Of a stretch of 64,000 bases of DNA, positions 18,073-27,088 are shown piece after piece. Position numbers and translations under genes: made by a program. The notes below the pieces were generated by a model. It did no database searches. It saw only the letters and a program-made list of their open reading frames with translations, and had not been told where the DNA came from. The stretch's first letter is position 1. Each line of letters begins with the position of its first letter. The DNA lies in assembly GCA_018402155.1 (NCBI GenBank), contig JAGYJG010000001.1, positions 2,066,501-2,130,500 on the forward strand, in the 5' to 3' direction. Source of the DNA: Bacteroidia bacterium. GTDB lineage: Bacteria > Bacteroidota > Bacteroidia > NS11-12g > UBA9320.

Positions 18073-19598
18073 TTTTCTTTGTTTACTTCGTTATATATGG
18101 CCCGGTAAAGCATCTCGCCTACATACTCTGCTCCTTTAGAAGTGAAATGGGTATAATCTTTTTGAGCTAATCCCTTTTCTACCCAGGCTACCATACTATT
18201 TTCTCCGCCCATGGCTTCGTAAAGATCCCAAAAACAACAGTCCGTTTGCATAGCTGCCGCTTGCATAGCATCGCGTATTAGGGGAACATTACTATACGAC
18301 ACCATTTGCCCTCCGACATTGCGACTCATGTCACTAGGGCCTATTACTATAATAGCTACTCCTGGATATGCCGCTTGTATACTCTTCAATTGTCTTACCA
18401 TAATAGCCGTGTAATAGCTATAATCCGAGCGCACATTAGGCACTACATTGATACCGTATTGCAGCATAATAGCGCACACATTCATTTGTTTCAGTTGGCT
18501 ACCATACAAGTTTCTATTCATTTTGCTAAACCCTACGGCAGAGCTTCCTCGCATAGCAAAATTATCTACTGCTACACCTCTAGCACCGTCAAGTGCTAGT
18601 CCATATATATGTGGAAATTTACCTTTCGTGAACGAGAGTTTGAGTATTTTCTTTGAGCGAATATTCCAAGTATAGCTTCCTTTATTGGCAGAGGCTGGCA
18701 GTACATACTCGTGACTACTGGTGTCGCTTTTTAAACGCACCATAAACGGTTCATCTGCCCCATAGAGCAGTGTCACTTTTTGGTGGCTACGAGACCGAGC
18801 ATAACCCGATGAGCCCACTCGCACTTGGATATGAGCAGGCGTTTGTACGTTTGAAGTAAATCTTGCTTGTCTTGAACCTAGAGTGTCTTGCGTAGCAAGC
18901 CACTCTACAAAACTACTGGTTGCGCCCTTTATGTTAAAAGATGCTCCTGCTATACCGTATTTGTTATCTTCTGGGTTTCCTGCTTTAGTATATATTGCCT
19001 TCTTTTCAACGTTATTTGTTTCAGATACAAAAGCACTCCTTCTAGACGAGGCAGCTGGCTCTTTGGGTAACACTATTCCTGGTCCTTCACCTCCGTAGGT
19101 TAACTGCATTTTATTTCTAAAATGGCTAGTTATGCGGTCTCCCTCTAGCTGAGAATCGCCATAGTGTATTATACGTACTACTTTTTTTTGACTTTCATAC
19201 TTCAGTGCGTAGCTGAGTGTCTTCAGTGCATTTGGATTACTAGGCGGCAGGCGTAATCTTATACTGCTTTGTGGCTCAGCTATGACCACTGTACTATCTG
19301 CTTTTATCTGTGCTATTTTCCCAGTAGATATAATCTGTAAGGTGTCAGTATATGTCCATGGATTTACTCCGGCCAAAACACGGTCTAAATTTACCACTTT
19401 GTCTGGACTATCGTCTTCTCCTGTAAGTTGGCCTATCGTGACAAATTTTAGCTTTTGGTCTTTTATAATGGGAATACCATCCTTGGGAAAAACCCAAACG
19501 ATAAACCCTAGCAATACATTTACAGCTACTAAAGATAGCAGCACAGTTTTAGGTTGCATGCTCCTGGTTTCTAAGTATCTGTTCCTATCTAGTTTCAT
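18063..19598 (-). CDS. membrane-anchored SGNH-hydrolase-like protein
   Basis: The 511-residue product has one N-terminal membrane anchor (VLLSLVAVNVLLGFIVWVF, about residues 19-37) and a large exported part. Block I (IIHYGDSQLEGDRI, about residues 138-151) and block V (YTHFTSKGAEYVGEML near the C-terminus) place it in the SGNH superfamily. QYGIN could be the Asn block. A middle segment (about 170-330) looks like the beta-rich carbohydrate-binding insert seen in peptidoglycan or polysaccharide O-acetyl-handling members. No MBOAT partner is adjacent, so the substrate is open. It overlaps tadA downstream. Confidence 0.7.
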   Translation of the reverse strand: MKLDRNRYLETRSMQPKTVLLSLVAVNVLLGFIVWVFPKDGIPIIKDQKLKFVTIGQLTGEDDSPDKVVNLDRVLAGVNPWTYTDTLQIISTGKIAQIKADSTVVIAEPQSSIRLRLPPSNPNALKTLSYALKYESQKKVVRIIHYGDSQLEGDRITSHFRNKMQLTYGGEGPGIVLPKEPAASSRRSAFVSETNNVEKKAIYTKAGNPEDNKYGIAGASFNIKGATSSFVEWLATQDTLGSRQARFTSNVQTPAHIQVRVGSSGYARSRSHQKVTLLYGADEPFMVRLKSDTSSHEYVLPASANKGSYTWNIRSKKILKLSFTKGKFPHIYGLALDGARGVAVDNFAMRGSSAVGFSKMNRNLYGSQLKQMNVCAIMLQYGINVVPNVRSDYSYYTAIMVRQLKSIQAAYPGVAIIVIGPSDMSRNVGGQMVSYSNVPLIRDAMQAAAMQTDCCFWDLYEAMGGENSMVAWVEKGLAQKDYTHFTSKGAEYVGEMLYRAIYNEVNKEKWN

Positions 19599-19703
19599 TT
19601 ATGTCACTTGCCTATTTTTTGATCTCTTAGGCTATTACAACATCTTATTTTTTGCTAATGCTGCCTTTCTTGCTCTTTTGCCACAGATGGGCTATCCGTT
19701 ATA

Positions 19704-21137
19704 CTACGGAGCCCTATAGTAACTGCTTACTATATTGCCAATGTTAAAAAGTGCTGATTCTTCGAAAGCTCTTCCCATAAAATGCATACCAATGCTCAAT
19801 CCGTTGGACTCGGCGGTAGGTATTGATAAAGCGGGCAATCCCGCCAAAGGTGCTTGCACAGTAAAAATATCTGCCAAGTACATTTTTATAGGGTCTTTAC
19901 TCATATCGCCACCTATTTCGAATGCAGTAGTAGGCGCCGTAGGACAAAGAAAAAAATCGTACTCTTCTAGCAGTTTATTGCTAGCATCTTGTATTACTCG
20001 CCGCACTTTTTGTGCTTTAGAATAATACGCATCATACTCGTCTGCACTCAGTACAAAAGTACCTGTCATTATGCGTCGTTTCACCTCTGGGCCAAAACCC
20101 TCACTACGCGATTTTTTGAAAGTAGATTCTATATCAGTAGCTAACTCGCTGCGCTGCCCATATAGCATACCGCTATAGCGAGAAAGATTGCTGCTAGCCT
20201 CTGCGGTGGTAAGCACATAGTAGCACGGAACCATGTAATCTAGGTAGGGAAAACTTTTCTCTTCTACAATATGGCCCTCTTCTCGAAGTTTGGCTATAAG
20301 CGCTACGTATGCTTCTTTTACGTCAATTGCCAGGCCTTCGCTTTCCATAGCTTCCTTACTGTAGGCTATTGTATACTTCTGGGCTAGATTTGGAGTATAG
20401 GTCTCCACGTTTTGGGCAGAGCTAGTAGCATCATTTTGGTCTACTCCTGCCATTATCTCTACCAGCAATGCTGCATCATCTACACTACTAGTTATCGGTC
20501 CTATTTGGTCAAAGCTTGAGGCGTATGCCATAAGCCCATACCTCGAAATACGGCCATAAGTAGGTTTTATACCCACAGTACCTGTAAACGAAGCTGGCTG
20601 ACGTATAGACCCACCTGTATCCGATCCTAAGGCGGCCAAACAAAAATCTGCCTGTACAGCCACGGCGCTTCCCCCAGAGCTTCCGCCGGGAACTTTGGTA
20701 GTGTCTGCGGCATTTCGCACCACGCCATAAGCAGAGTTTTCATTACTTGCTCCCATGGCAAACTCATCGCAGTTGCACCTGCCTATTACAATAGCATCCT
20801 GATCCAAAAGGCGCTGCAATGCAGTAGCCGTATAAACTGCTTTGTAGTTGCTCAGTATTTTGGAAGACCCCGAAGCTATATGACCCGTATAGCAGATATT
20901 ATCTTTGATAGCCAAAAACATACCTGCTAGCTTGCCTGCATTACCATTTTTTAATTTTGCATCTACAGACTTTGCTTTTTCCCGTGCCTCTTCTGCATAT
21001 ACCTCTAGCATTGCATTAAGATGTTGGTTTTTTTCGATTCGTCCAAGGTAATAATCAGCCAATGACGCGCAAGAGGTTTTCCCCTCAAGCAGGTCTGCCT
21101 GTAGGTGGTGCAAAGACGTGTACTTTTTGGGGCTCAT
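19704..21137 (-). CDS. gatA: Asp-tRNA(Asn)/Glu-tRNA(Gln) amidotransferase subunit A
   Basis: GatA is the glutaminase subunit of GatCAB, which converts misacylated Glu-tRNA-Gln or Asp-tRNA-Asn to the correct amide. The 477-residue protein shows the amidase-signature triad Lys78 (AIKDNI), Ser153 (GGSSGGSA) and nucleophile Ser177 (GSDTGGSIRQPA), then GIKPTYGRISRYGLMAYASSFDQIGP. gatB and gatC are not nearby. The tatA gene lies 6 bp upstream on the same strand, so the two are probably co-transcribed. Confidence 0.95.
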   Translation of the reverse strand: MSPKKYTSLHHLQADLLEGKTSCASLADYYLGRIEKNQHLNAMLEVYAEEAREKAKSVDAKLKNGNAGKLAGMFLAIKDNICYTGHIASGSSKILSNYKAVYTATALQRLLDQDAIVIGRCNCDEFAMGASNENSAYGVVRNAADTTKVPGGSSGGSAVAVQADFCLAALGSDTGGSIRQPASFTGTVGIKPTYGRISRYGLMAYASSFDQIGPITSSVDDAALLVEIMAGVDQNDATSSAQNVETYTPNLAQKYTIAYSKEAMESEGLAIDVKEAYVALIAKLREEGHIVEEKSFPYLDYMVPCYYVLTTAEASSNLSRYSGMLYGQRSELATDIESTFKKSRSEGFGPEVKRRIMTGTFVLSADEYDAYYSKAQKVRRVIQDASNKLLEEYDFFLCPTAPTTAFEIGGDMSKDPIKMYLADIFTVQAPLAGLPALSIPTAESNGLSIGMHFMGRAFEESALFNIGNIVSSYYRAP

Positions 21138-21143
21138 TGACCT

Positions 21144-21353
21144 TTATTTGTCGTCTTTCTTTTTATCTTCTGGGGTTTCGTTCATTCCTTCTCGCAAGCT
21201 TTCACTTACGTCGTTTTTGGCTTTGTTAAACTCTTTTATGCCAGAGCCTACACCTTTCATCAATTCCGGAATTTTTTTACCCCCAAAAAGTATTACTATG
21301 GCAAGTATAATGAGTATCCATTCCATGCCGCCCATATTTAAAAACAATAACAT
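21144..21353 (-). CDS. tatA: twin-arginine translocase subunit TatA/E
   Basis: The 69-residue protein has the TatA plan: a short N-terminal membrane helix (MEWILIILAIVILFGG), the hinge KKIPELMKG, an amphipathic helix (VGSGIKEFNKAKNDV) and a charged tail rich in Lys and Asp. TatA forms the translocation pore of the Tat system in the inner membrane. The ATG at 21353 lies about 27 nt downstream of a minus-strand -7 element (TACGTTTG, 21388-21381). ATGs at 21335 and 21326 are also possible. An upstream TTG start is unlikely. It leads into gatA. Confidence 0.88.
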   Translation of the reverse strand: MLLFLNMGGMEWILIILAIVILFGGKKIPELMKGVGSGIKEFNKAKNDVSESLREGMNETPEDKKKDDK

Positions 21354-21380
21354 AGCTTTTATATTTAACAATTTTATATG

Positions 21381-21388
21381 CAAACGTA
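21381..21388 (-). promoter_or_regulatory. -7 promoter element (TACGTTTG) of tatA-gatA
   Basis: An exact TAnnTTTG on the minus strand lies upstream of tatA. Its position implies a start of transcription near 21375. Confidence 0.5.
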
Positions 21389-21458
21389 CTATAAAAACTT
21401 GGGATATACAGAAGTAGTATAGAATGATTATCTTCGTCCTTTAACATTTGAAAAAACA

Positions 21459-21986
21459 ATGGCAGTAAGAAGACCTTTTAACCTACAAGCGTGGATAAAC
21501 GAGCACCGAAATGAACTAAAACCACCAGTAGGAAACCGCAACTTGTACAAAGATGCTGGAGACTACATAGTGATGATAGTAGCTGGACCAAATGCCAGAA
21601 AAGACTATCACTACAATGAAACCGAAGAACTTTTTTACCAGCTAGAAGGCGATATAAACGTGAGAATACAAGAAGATGGAAAGGCTGTAGATATACCCAT
21701 AAAAGAAGGAGAAATGTTTCTGCTGCCTGCCAATATACCGCACTCTCCCTCGCGTAGCGAAGGCAGCATAGGCCTAGTTATAGAATGTAAACGTACAAAA
21801 AACGAGCATGACGGCTTGATGTGGTTTTGCGATAACTGCAACAACAAACTGCACGAGTACATCTTTCCGCTCACTAATATTGAAAAAGATTTTTTGCCCC
21901 GCTTTAAAGAGTTTTATGCTAGCGAAAAACTGCGTACCTGCAACAAGTGCGGGACTTTGATGGACACAGACCCTAGATTTGTGTAG
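21459..21986 (+). CDS. nbaC: 3-hydroxyanthranilate 3,4-dioxygenase
   Basis: This cupin enzyme opens the ring of 3-hydroxyanthranilate in the kynurenine route from tryptophan to NAD. The 175-residue protein keeps the iron ligands His51, Glu57 and His95 at the positions found in bacterial homologues. It also has the second, rubredoxin-like metal site with Cys124/Cys127 (CDNC) and Cys161/Cys164 (CNKC). N- and C-termini match the family. No other kynurenine gene is in the window. A promoter-like AACATTTG ends 8 nt before the ATG. Confidence 0.95.
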   Translation: MAVRRPFNLQAWINEHRNELKPPVGNRNLYKDAGDYIVMIVAGPNARKDYHYNETEELFYQLEGDINVRIQEDGKAVDIPIKEGEMFLLPANIPHSPSRSEGSIGLVIECKRTKNEHDGLMWFCDNCNNKLHEYIFPLTNIEKDFLPRFKEFYASEKLRTCNKCGTLMDTDPRFV

Positions 21987-22730
21987 CGCGCCTTGCTACC
22001 TATCGGCATACACCATAAACAACAATAGGCTAGGTAAAACCGCACTAAATCTTTTGCCTCCTTTTAGCCAAAAACCAGCACAGAGTATTTGCTCTTTGCC
22101 GCAGCAAAATAACTTGCTAAATATAATGAAAACTCACCTTACTGCTTACAATACAACAGTTTTTTTTGTTTTTATATAGTGCATTTTCACAAAAACTATG
22201 GATACAATTCTGTGCAGTAGCAAAACATTAAGCCTATGCACTTTGCCTAGTTTTAGTTTGGACACCCCCATCGCCAGTAGTTTCCTGCAAACAAAAAATT
22301 AACGACTAATATTAAATGCGGCACCTAAGATAGATTTTGACCGGGATCATTTTCATTTATCCACTCATCAATATGTGAGGAAAGATTTTACTGCGAACAA
22401 AAAACCAAGAAGATAAAGGTTTTATAAAAAGTGGTGACTCAAAATATTATCCTTTTCGAGGGGGTGTTTTTTGAAAAAGAATAACTAGAAGTGCGTCTGG
22501 CTTAAAGATACAAACTAGTGACCACAAACTTTCATTTATTAGATTTTACTATAGCACATCTTATCCTTTTCCAAAATCAAGAATAAAAAACACTTTATTA
22601 TTTTAATGAAATGCCAAATTAAAATGCATTTACTAATTGCTTAGAAAACAATATTGTATTTATCCTTTGATTATGAAATTACACCGTATAAAACACCAAA
22701 CTGTTTTTACATTTCATTAGTTTTGACCCT
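21987..22730. other. intergenic region, about 740 bp
   Basis: No frame with coding character was found on either strand, and I see no hairpin terminator. A short frame at 21979-22179 lacks any family resemblance and a credible start. The only clear signal is the -7 element at the right end that serves the PIG-L gene. Confidence 0.4.
22718..22725 (+). promoter_or_regulatory. -7 promoter element (TAGTTTTG) of the PIG-L operon
   Basis: An exact TAnnTTTG ends 5 nt before the ATG at 22731, which implies a leaderless mRNA. No -33 TTTG stands at the standard distance. Confidence 0.55.
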
Positions 22731-25178
22731 ATGCGAAAATACTTTTTCTCACTACTTGCTTTATCATCTGCAATTGCGTTTGCCCAGCAACCAAAGCAAC
22801 TAAACAGTGCAGAAATATACCACCAACTAAAAAAACTACAAGTAGTAGGCAATGTGCTCTATCTGGCCGCCCATCCAGATGATGAAAATACCCGTTTTAT
22901 CAGTTACTGTGCCAATGAGAAATTATACAAAACGGCTTACCTCTCACTGACGCGTGGAGACGGGGGACAAAACTTGATAGGCACAGAAATCAGCGAAGAA
23001 CTGGGAATAGTACGAACACAAGAGCTACTTGCTGCTCGCCGCATAGATGGCGGAACACAATATTTTACCCGAGCCATAGATTTTGGCTACTCTAAAACAC
23101 CTGAAGAAACCTTGGAAATATGGGACAAAGACAAAATACTTGCCGATGTTGTTTGGGTGATACGCAAGTTTAGGCCGGACGTCATCGTATGTCGTTTCCC
23201 TACAGACGGTGGCGGAGGACATGGTCATCACACGGCTTCCGCTATACTAGCTAAAGAAGCATTTGGCCTAGCTGGGGATAGCGCACACTACCCCGAGCAG
23301 CTAGCCTATGTTGATGTGTGGCAACCTACAAGAGTGGTTATAAACACTGGCCGCTGGTGGAACGATAGTATCTCTGTAAAAGACCCTGGCGTAGTAGCCA
23401 TAGACATCGGAAAGTATAATCCTGTGCTAGGCACGAGCTATAATGAACTAGCGGCCTATAGCCGGTCCCAGCACAAGAGTCAAGGTTTTGGCTCTACAGG
23501 TACGCGTGGTGAGCAAATAGAGTACTTTGAGCACCTAGCCGGCACACCCGCCAACAAAGACCTATTTGACGGATACGCAAGTAATTGGAGTAGAATAGAG
23601 GGAAGTAAAAATGTAGAGAAAACAATCGACAACCTTTTAAAATACTTTGTTATTGAAAATCCTGCAGCCATATATGCTGAATTGGTAAGATTACGTAATC
23701 AACTACTCGTGCTAAATGCTAATAAAAATCCATTTGTGACACAAAAAATAAAAGATGTAGAGCAACTAATGCTACAAACATGCGGAATATATATAGAAGC
23801 TGTAGCCAACGTGCACTCAGCTGCTGATAATGATTCTGTTGACGTAACTTTTGAGTTTGTAGACCGCAGCGGCATGTCCTCTGCCTTACTATCCATAGAA
23901 AGTAAAACTCTAGGCTATTCCAAAACTTTTGAGCTCGCAGAGAATACATTCTTTGAGCAGAAAATTTCCATGAAAAACCTTCCTATTTCTCAGCCCTATT
24001 GGCTAGCCAAAGAAGGGCTGCTTGGTACGTATACCGTGACAGACCAAAAGCTAATTGGTTTACCTGAGAATAATCCTGCGGTAATTTTTACTGCTACATA
24101 CGGTTGGAAAAATACAGAACAAATAAAAGTGCCACTCGTGTATAAATGGAATGATCCCGTGAAGGGAGAGCAGTACAGACCGTTTATTATCACTCCTGCA
24201 GTAACAGCTACTATAAGTCAGCACATAAACCTATTTGCTAACGAAAAATCTAAAAAGGTAGAGATAATCTTAAAAGCACATGCAGATAAGCAAGAAGGAA
24301 CGCTCACTGCAGTGACGCCAAAAGGCTGGACTATAGACTATGACAGAAATTTTTCTTTAGCCAAAAAGGGCGATGAACAAAAAGTAATAATCACCATAAC
24401 GCCAAATGAAAAGGCTGAAAATGGCTTTTTGGAGATGATGATAAACGGCAACAAAGCCCGAGCAATAAGAACCATAAGCTACGACCATATCCCTACACAA
24501 GTATGGTTTCCGGAGAGTAAAACCAAATTAGTATACGTACCAGTGAAGACCAAAAGCAAAAAAATAGGCTACCTGGTGGGCGCAGGAGATCTTGTGCAAC
24601 AGGCGCTACAAAATATAGGGTACGAAGTGACGCTACTCACCGAAGCAGACTTGGAACCTGAAAACTTGGTGCAATATGATGCTATATTTACCGGCATACG
24701 CTTTTTTAATGTAGAGGAGCGATCAGCCTATATGGCTCCCAAACTGCTAGAATATGTGAAACAAGGAGGAAATCTGATTGTACAATACAATACTCGCCAC
24801 CAAATGAAGACACAAAATTTTGGTCCATATCCTATCACGCTATCTCGCCATAGAGTAACGGAAGAAAAATCTGCAGTTAATTTTCTGCAACCCGACCATA
24901 AAGCACTCAATAACCCCAATAAAATTGGACTATCTGATTTTGAAAACTGGGTGCAAGAACGCGGTTTGTATTTTGCAAGTGCGTGGGATGATCGCTACAC
25001 CCCGCTGCTGAGCTGGCACGATAAAGGAGAACCTGCTAGAGAAGGAGCTCTGCTAGTGACTAAATATGGGCAAGGAAACTATATTTACACGGGAATTTCT
25101 TTCTTCCGAGAATTACCTGCCGGTGTTCCAGGAGCATACAAATTATTGATTAACCTGATAGAATTAGGAAATGAGTAA
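22731..25178 (+). CDS. secreted PIG-L/LmbE-family deacetylase
   Basis: The 815-residue protein begins with a signal peptide (KYFFSLLALSSAIAFAQQ). The LmbE/PIG-L zinc deacetylase domain spans about residues 35-270: the AAHPDDEN metal motif at about 46-53, LTRGDGGQN, and GGGGHGHHTAS supplying the histidine ligand. The family removes acetyl groups from N-acetyl sugars and related compounds. A long beta-rich middle follows, and then a C-terminal region (about 625-815) that resembles a class I glutamine-amidotransferase-like fold (YDAIFTGIRFFN, LLEYVKQGGNLIVQYNT). The gene overlaps a 39-codon membrane peptide gene by 8 nt and is co-transcribed with a symporter, which suggests uptake and processing of a sugar conjugate. 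Confidence 0.85.
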   Translation: MRKYFFSLLALSSAIAFAQQPKQLNSAEIYHQLKKLQVVGNVLYLAAHPDDENTRFISYCANEKLYKTAYLSLTRGDGGQNLIGTEISEELGIVRTQELLAARRIDGGTQYFTRAIDFGYSKTPEETLEIWDKDKILADVVWVIRKFRPDVIVCRFPTDGGGGHGHHTASAILAKEAFGLAGDSAHYPEQLAYVDVWQPTRVVINTGRWWNDSISVKDPGVVAIDIGKYNPVLGTSYNELAAYSRSQHKSQGFGSTGTRGEQIEYFEHLAGTPANKDLFDGYASNWSRIEGSKNVEKTIDNLLKYFVIENPAAIYAELVRLRNQLLVLNANKNPFVTQKIKDVEQLMLQTCGIYIEAVANVHSAADNDSVDVTFEFVDRSGMSSALLSIESKTLGYSKTFELAENTFFEQKISMKNLPISQPYWLAKEGLLGTYTVTDQKLIGLPENNPAVIFTATYGWKNTEQIKVPLVYKWNDPVKGEQYRPFIITPAVTATISQHINLFANEKSKKVEIILKAHADKQEGTLTAVTPKGWTIDYDRNFSLAKKGDEQKVIITITPNEKAENGFLEMMINGNKARAIRTISYDHIPTQVWFPESKTKLVYVPVKTKSKKIGYLVGAGDLVQQALQNIGYEVTLLTEADLEPENLVQYDAIFTGIRFFNVEERSAYMAPKLLEYVKQGGNLIVQYNTRHQMKTQNFGPYPITLSRHRVTEEKSAVNFLQPDHKALNNPNKIGLSDFENWVQERGLYFASAWDDRYTPLLSWHDKGEPAREGALLVTKYGQGNYIYTGISFFRELPAGVPGAYKLLINLIELGNE

Positions 25179-25290
25179 TTCTGAAAAGCCTCCCTTATTT
25201 AAAACCTGGAAAGGATGGTACCTTCTTTTAGTAGTCATCCTTAGTATACTTATTGTATTGTTTTATCTATTTACAAAGCATTTCTCGTGA
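25171..25290 (+). CDS. 39-residue single-pass membrane peptide
   Basis: The ATG at 25171 lies inside the end of the PIG-L gene (ATGAGTAA overlap), and the stop TGA at 25288-25290 overlaps the GTG start of the symporter (GTGA). The peptide has a polar N-terminus with a W-K-G-W-Y segment, one hydrophobic helix (LLLVVILSILIVLFYLF) and a short TKHFS tail. Overlaps at both ends imply translational coupling. A role as a small accessory subunit of the symporter is an inference from position. It is too short for most automatic gene callers. Confidence 0.7.
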   Translation: MSNSEKPPLFKTWKGWYLLLVVILSILIVLFYLFTKHFS

Positions 25291-27005
25291 GTATTATAGA
25301 TTGGATCATACTCATAGGAACGCTACTATTTATAGTAATATATGGCGTCTGGAAAACACGAGGCAGCAAAGATTTAAAAGGCTACCTTAAAGGAAATAAT
25401 GATGCCAAATGGTGGGGCATTGGTATCAGCATAATGGCTACGCAAGCAAGTGCTATTACATTTCTCTCTACGCCCGGACAGGCCTATACAGACGGCATGC
25501 GTTTTATCCAATTTTATTTTGGATTGCCTCTGGCTATGATCATATTGTCGGTCACTTTTATCCCCATATACTATAAACTAAAAGTATACACAGCTTATCA
25601 ATTTTTAGAAGAACGTTTTGACCTCAAAACACGTACACTTGCTGCGCTATTATTTTTGGTTCAGAGAGGTTTGGCAGCGGGCATCACCATCTATGCTCCT
25701 GCTATTATACTCTCTACGCTACTAGGCTGGAACCTCACATTTACCAATATATTCATTGGTTTATTGGTCATCGTTTACACGGTATCTGGCGGCACTAAAG
25801 CCGTAACTCAAACCCAAAAACAGCAAATGGCGGTAATGATGGGGGGAATGGTACTTGCAGGTATTATGGTTATTATGATGTTGCCAGACCACATTGGTTT
25901 TACCAATGCGCTGCACGTGGCCGGAAAAATGGGAAAGCTCAATGTAGTCAACTTTGATTTTGACCTCAACGACCGATATAACTTTTGGTCGGGAATAACT
26001 GCGGCCCTGTTTTTATTTATGTCGTACTTTGGCACAGACCAAAGCCAAGTGCAGCGCTATCTCACGGGCAAATCCCTCACTGAAAGTAGATTGGGACTTA
26101 TTATGAACGGGCTTTTGAAAATACCTATGCAATTTATAATTCTTTTCATAGGTGTTATGGTATTTGTCTTTTACCAATTCAATCAACCACCTGTTTTTTT
26201 TAACCAAGTAGCCAAAGCACAAGTAGAACAATCTGACTATGCACCGGAGCTAGCGAAACTAGAGGCAGAGCACACCTCCATTTTTGAGGCAAAAAAGAAA
26301 ATACTAAGCACCCTAGCTGTGCACGCTGAAAATAAAGATGAGAAAGCAGTACGTAGATCTCAAAAAATTGCAATTGAATTAGAAAATAAAGCCAACCAAG
26401 TACGGCAAAAAGTAAAAAATCTGGTAACGCAAGTAAACCCAAAAGCAGAGACCAATGACAAGGATTATATTTTTATGCGCTTTGTAATGGATAATCTACC
26501 CATAGGTATGATAGGGCTACTTTTTGCCGTGATGTTTTCTGCTGCTATGAGTAGTACCGCATCTGAGCTCAATGCCCTAGCAAGTACTACAACCATAGAT
26601 CTATACCAACGTAGTGTGTACAAAAACGGAAGCGATAAGCACTACGTAAAATCTAGCCGTTGGTTTACTCTAGCGTGGGGCTTACTCGCCATTACGTTTG
26701 CCACATATGCGTCGCTTTTCGAAAACTTGATACAGGCGGTAAATCTATTGGGATCTTTATTTTACGGCACTATATTGGGTATATTTTTAGTAGCCTTCTA
26801 TTTCAAACTAATACAAGGTCACGCAGTTTTTGTAGCCGCTATAATTGCAGAGTCTATAGTGATTATATTACATTACCTCAATGCGAACGACATGGCTATT
26901 GGTCTACTCAAAATGGGGTATCTGTGGTACAATATAGTAGGGTGTATGTTGGTTATCGCCCTAGGATTTATATTTCAGCTAGTATTACCTAATCAGAAAA
27001 ATTAA
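25287..27005 (+). CDS. sodium:solute symporter (SSS family)
   Basis: The 572-residue multi-pass protein has SSS-family landmarks: ATQASAITFLSTPGQAYTDGMRF, YTVSGGTKAVTQTQKQQ, FGTDQSQVQRYLTGKSL and MFSAAMSSTASELNALASTTTIDLYQ. It should import a solute with Na+, probably one tied to the PIG-L deacetylase upstream. A charged insertion of about 90 residues, predicted helical and rich in Glu, Lys and Ala, lies between membrane helices at about residues 300-395. The GTG start at 25287 overlaps the stop of the 39-residue peptide. A strong terminator follows. Confidence 0.9.
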   Translation: MSIIDWIILIGTLLFIVIYGVWKTRGSKDLKGYLKGNNDAKWWGIGISIMATQASAITFLSTPGQAYTDGMRFIQFYFGLPLAMIILSVTFIPIYYKLKVYTAYQFLEERFDLKTRTLAALLFLVQRGLAAGITIYAPAIILSTLLGWNLTFTNIFIGLLVIVYTVSGGTKAVTQTQKQQMAVMMGGMVLAGIMVIMMLPDHIGFTNALHVAGKMGKLNVVNFDFDLNDRYNFWSGITAALFLFMSYFGTDQSQVQRYLTGKSLTESRLGLIMNGLLKIPMQFIILFIGVMVFVFYQFNQPPVFFNQVAKAQVEQSDYAPELAKLEAEHTSIFEAKKKILSTLAVHAENKDEKAVRRSQKIAIELENKANQVRQKVKNLVTQVNPKAETNDKDYIFMRFVMDNLPIGMIGLLFAVMFSAAMSSTASELNALASTTTIDLYQRSVYKNGSDKHYVKSSRWFTLAWGLLAITFATYASLFENLIQAVNLLGSLFYGTILGIFLVAFYFKLIQGHAVFVAAIIAESIVIILHYLNANDMAIGLLKMGYLWYNIVGCMLVIALGFIFQLVLPNQKN

Positions 27006-27024
27006 ACAAAGGTGACCTACTTAA

Positions 27025-27064
27025 GCAAAAAACGCCACTTCTTCAGAGAAGTGGCGTTTTTTGC
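27025..27064. terminator. bidirectional terminator
   Basis: Perfect 18-bp arms flank the loop TCAG, with core AACGCCACTTCT and AGAAGTGGCGTT, and A and T tracts at the two sides. It serves the symporter operon and the convergent DUF2911 gene. Confidence 0.92.
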
Positions 27065-27088
27065 TTCGTCTTCGCAATATATTAGTTA

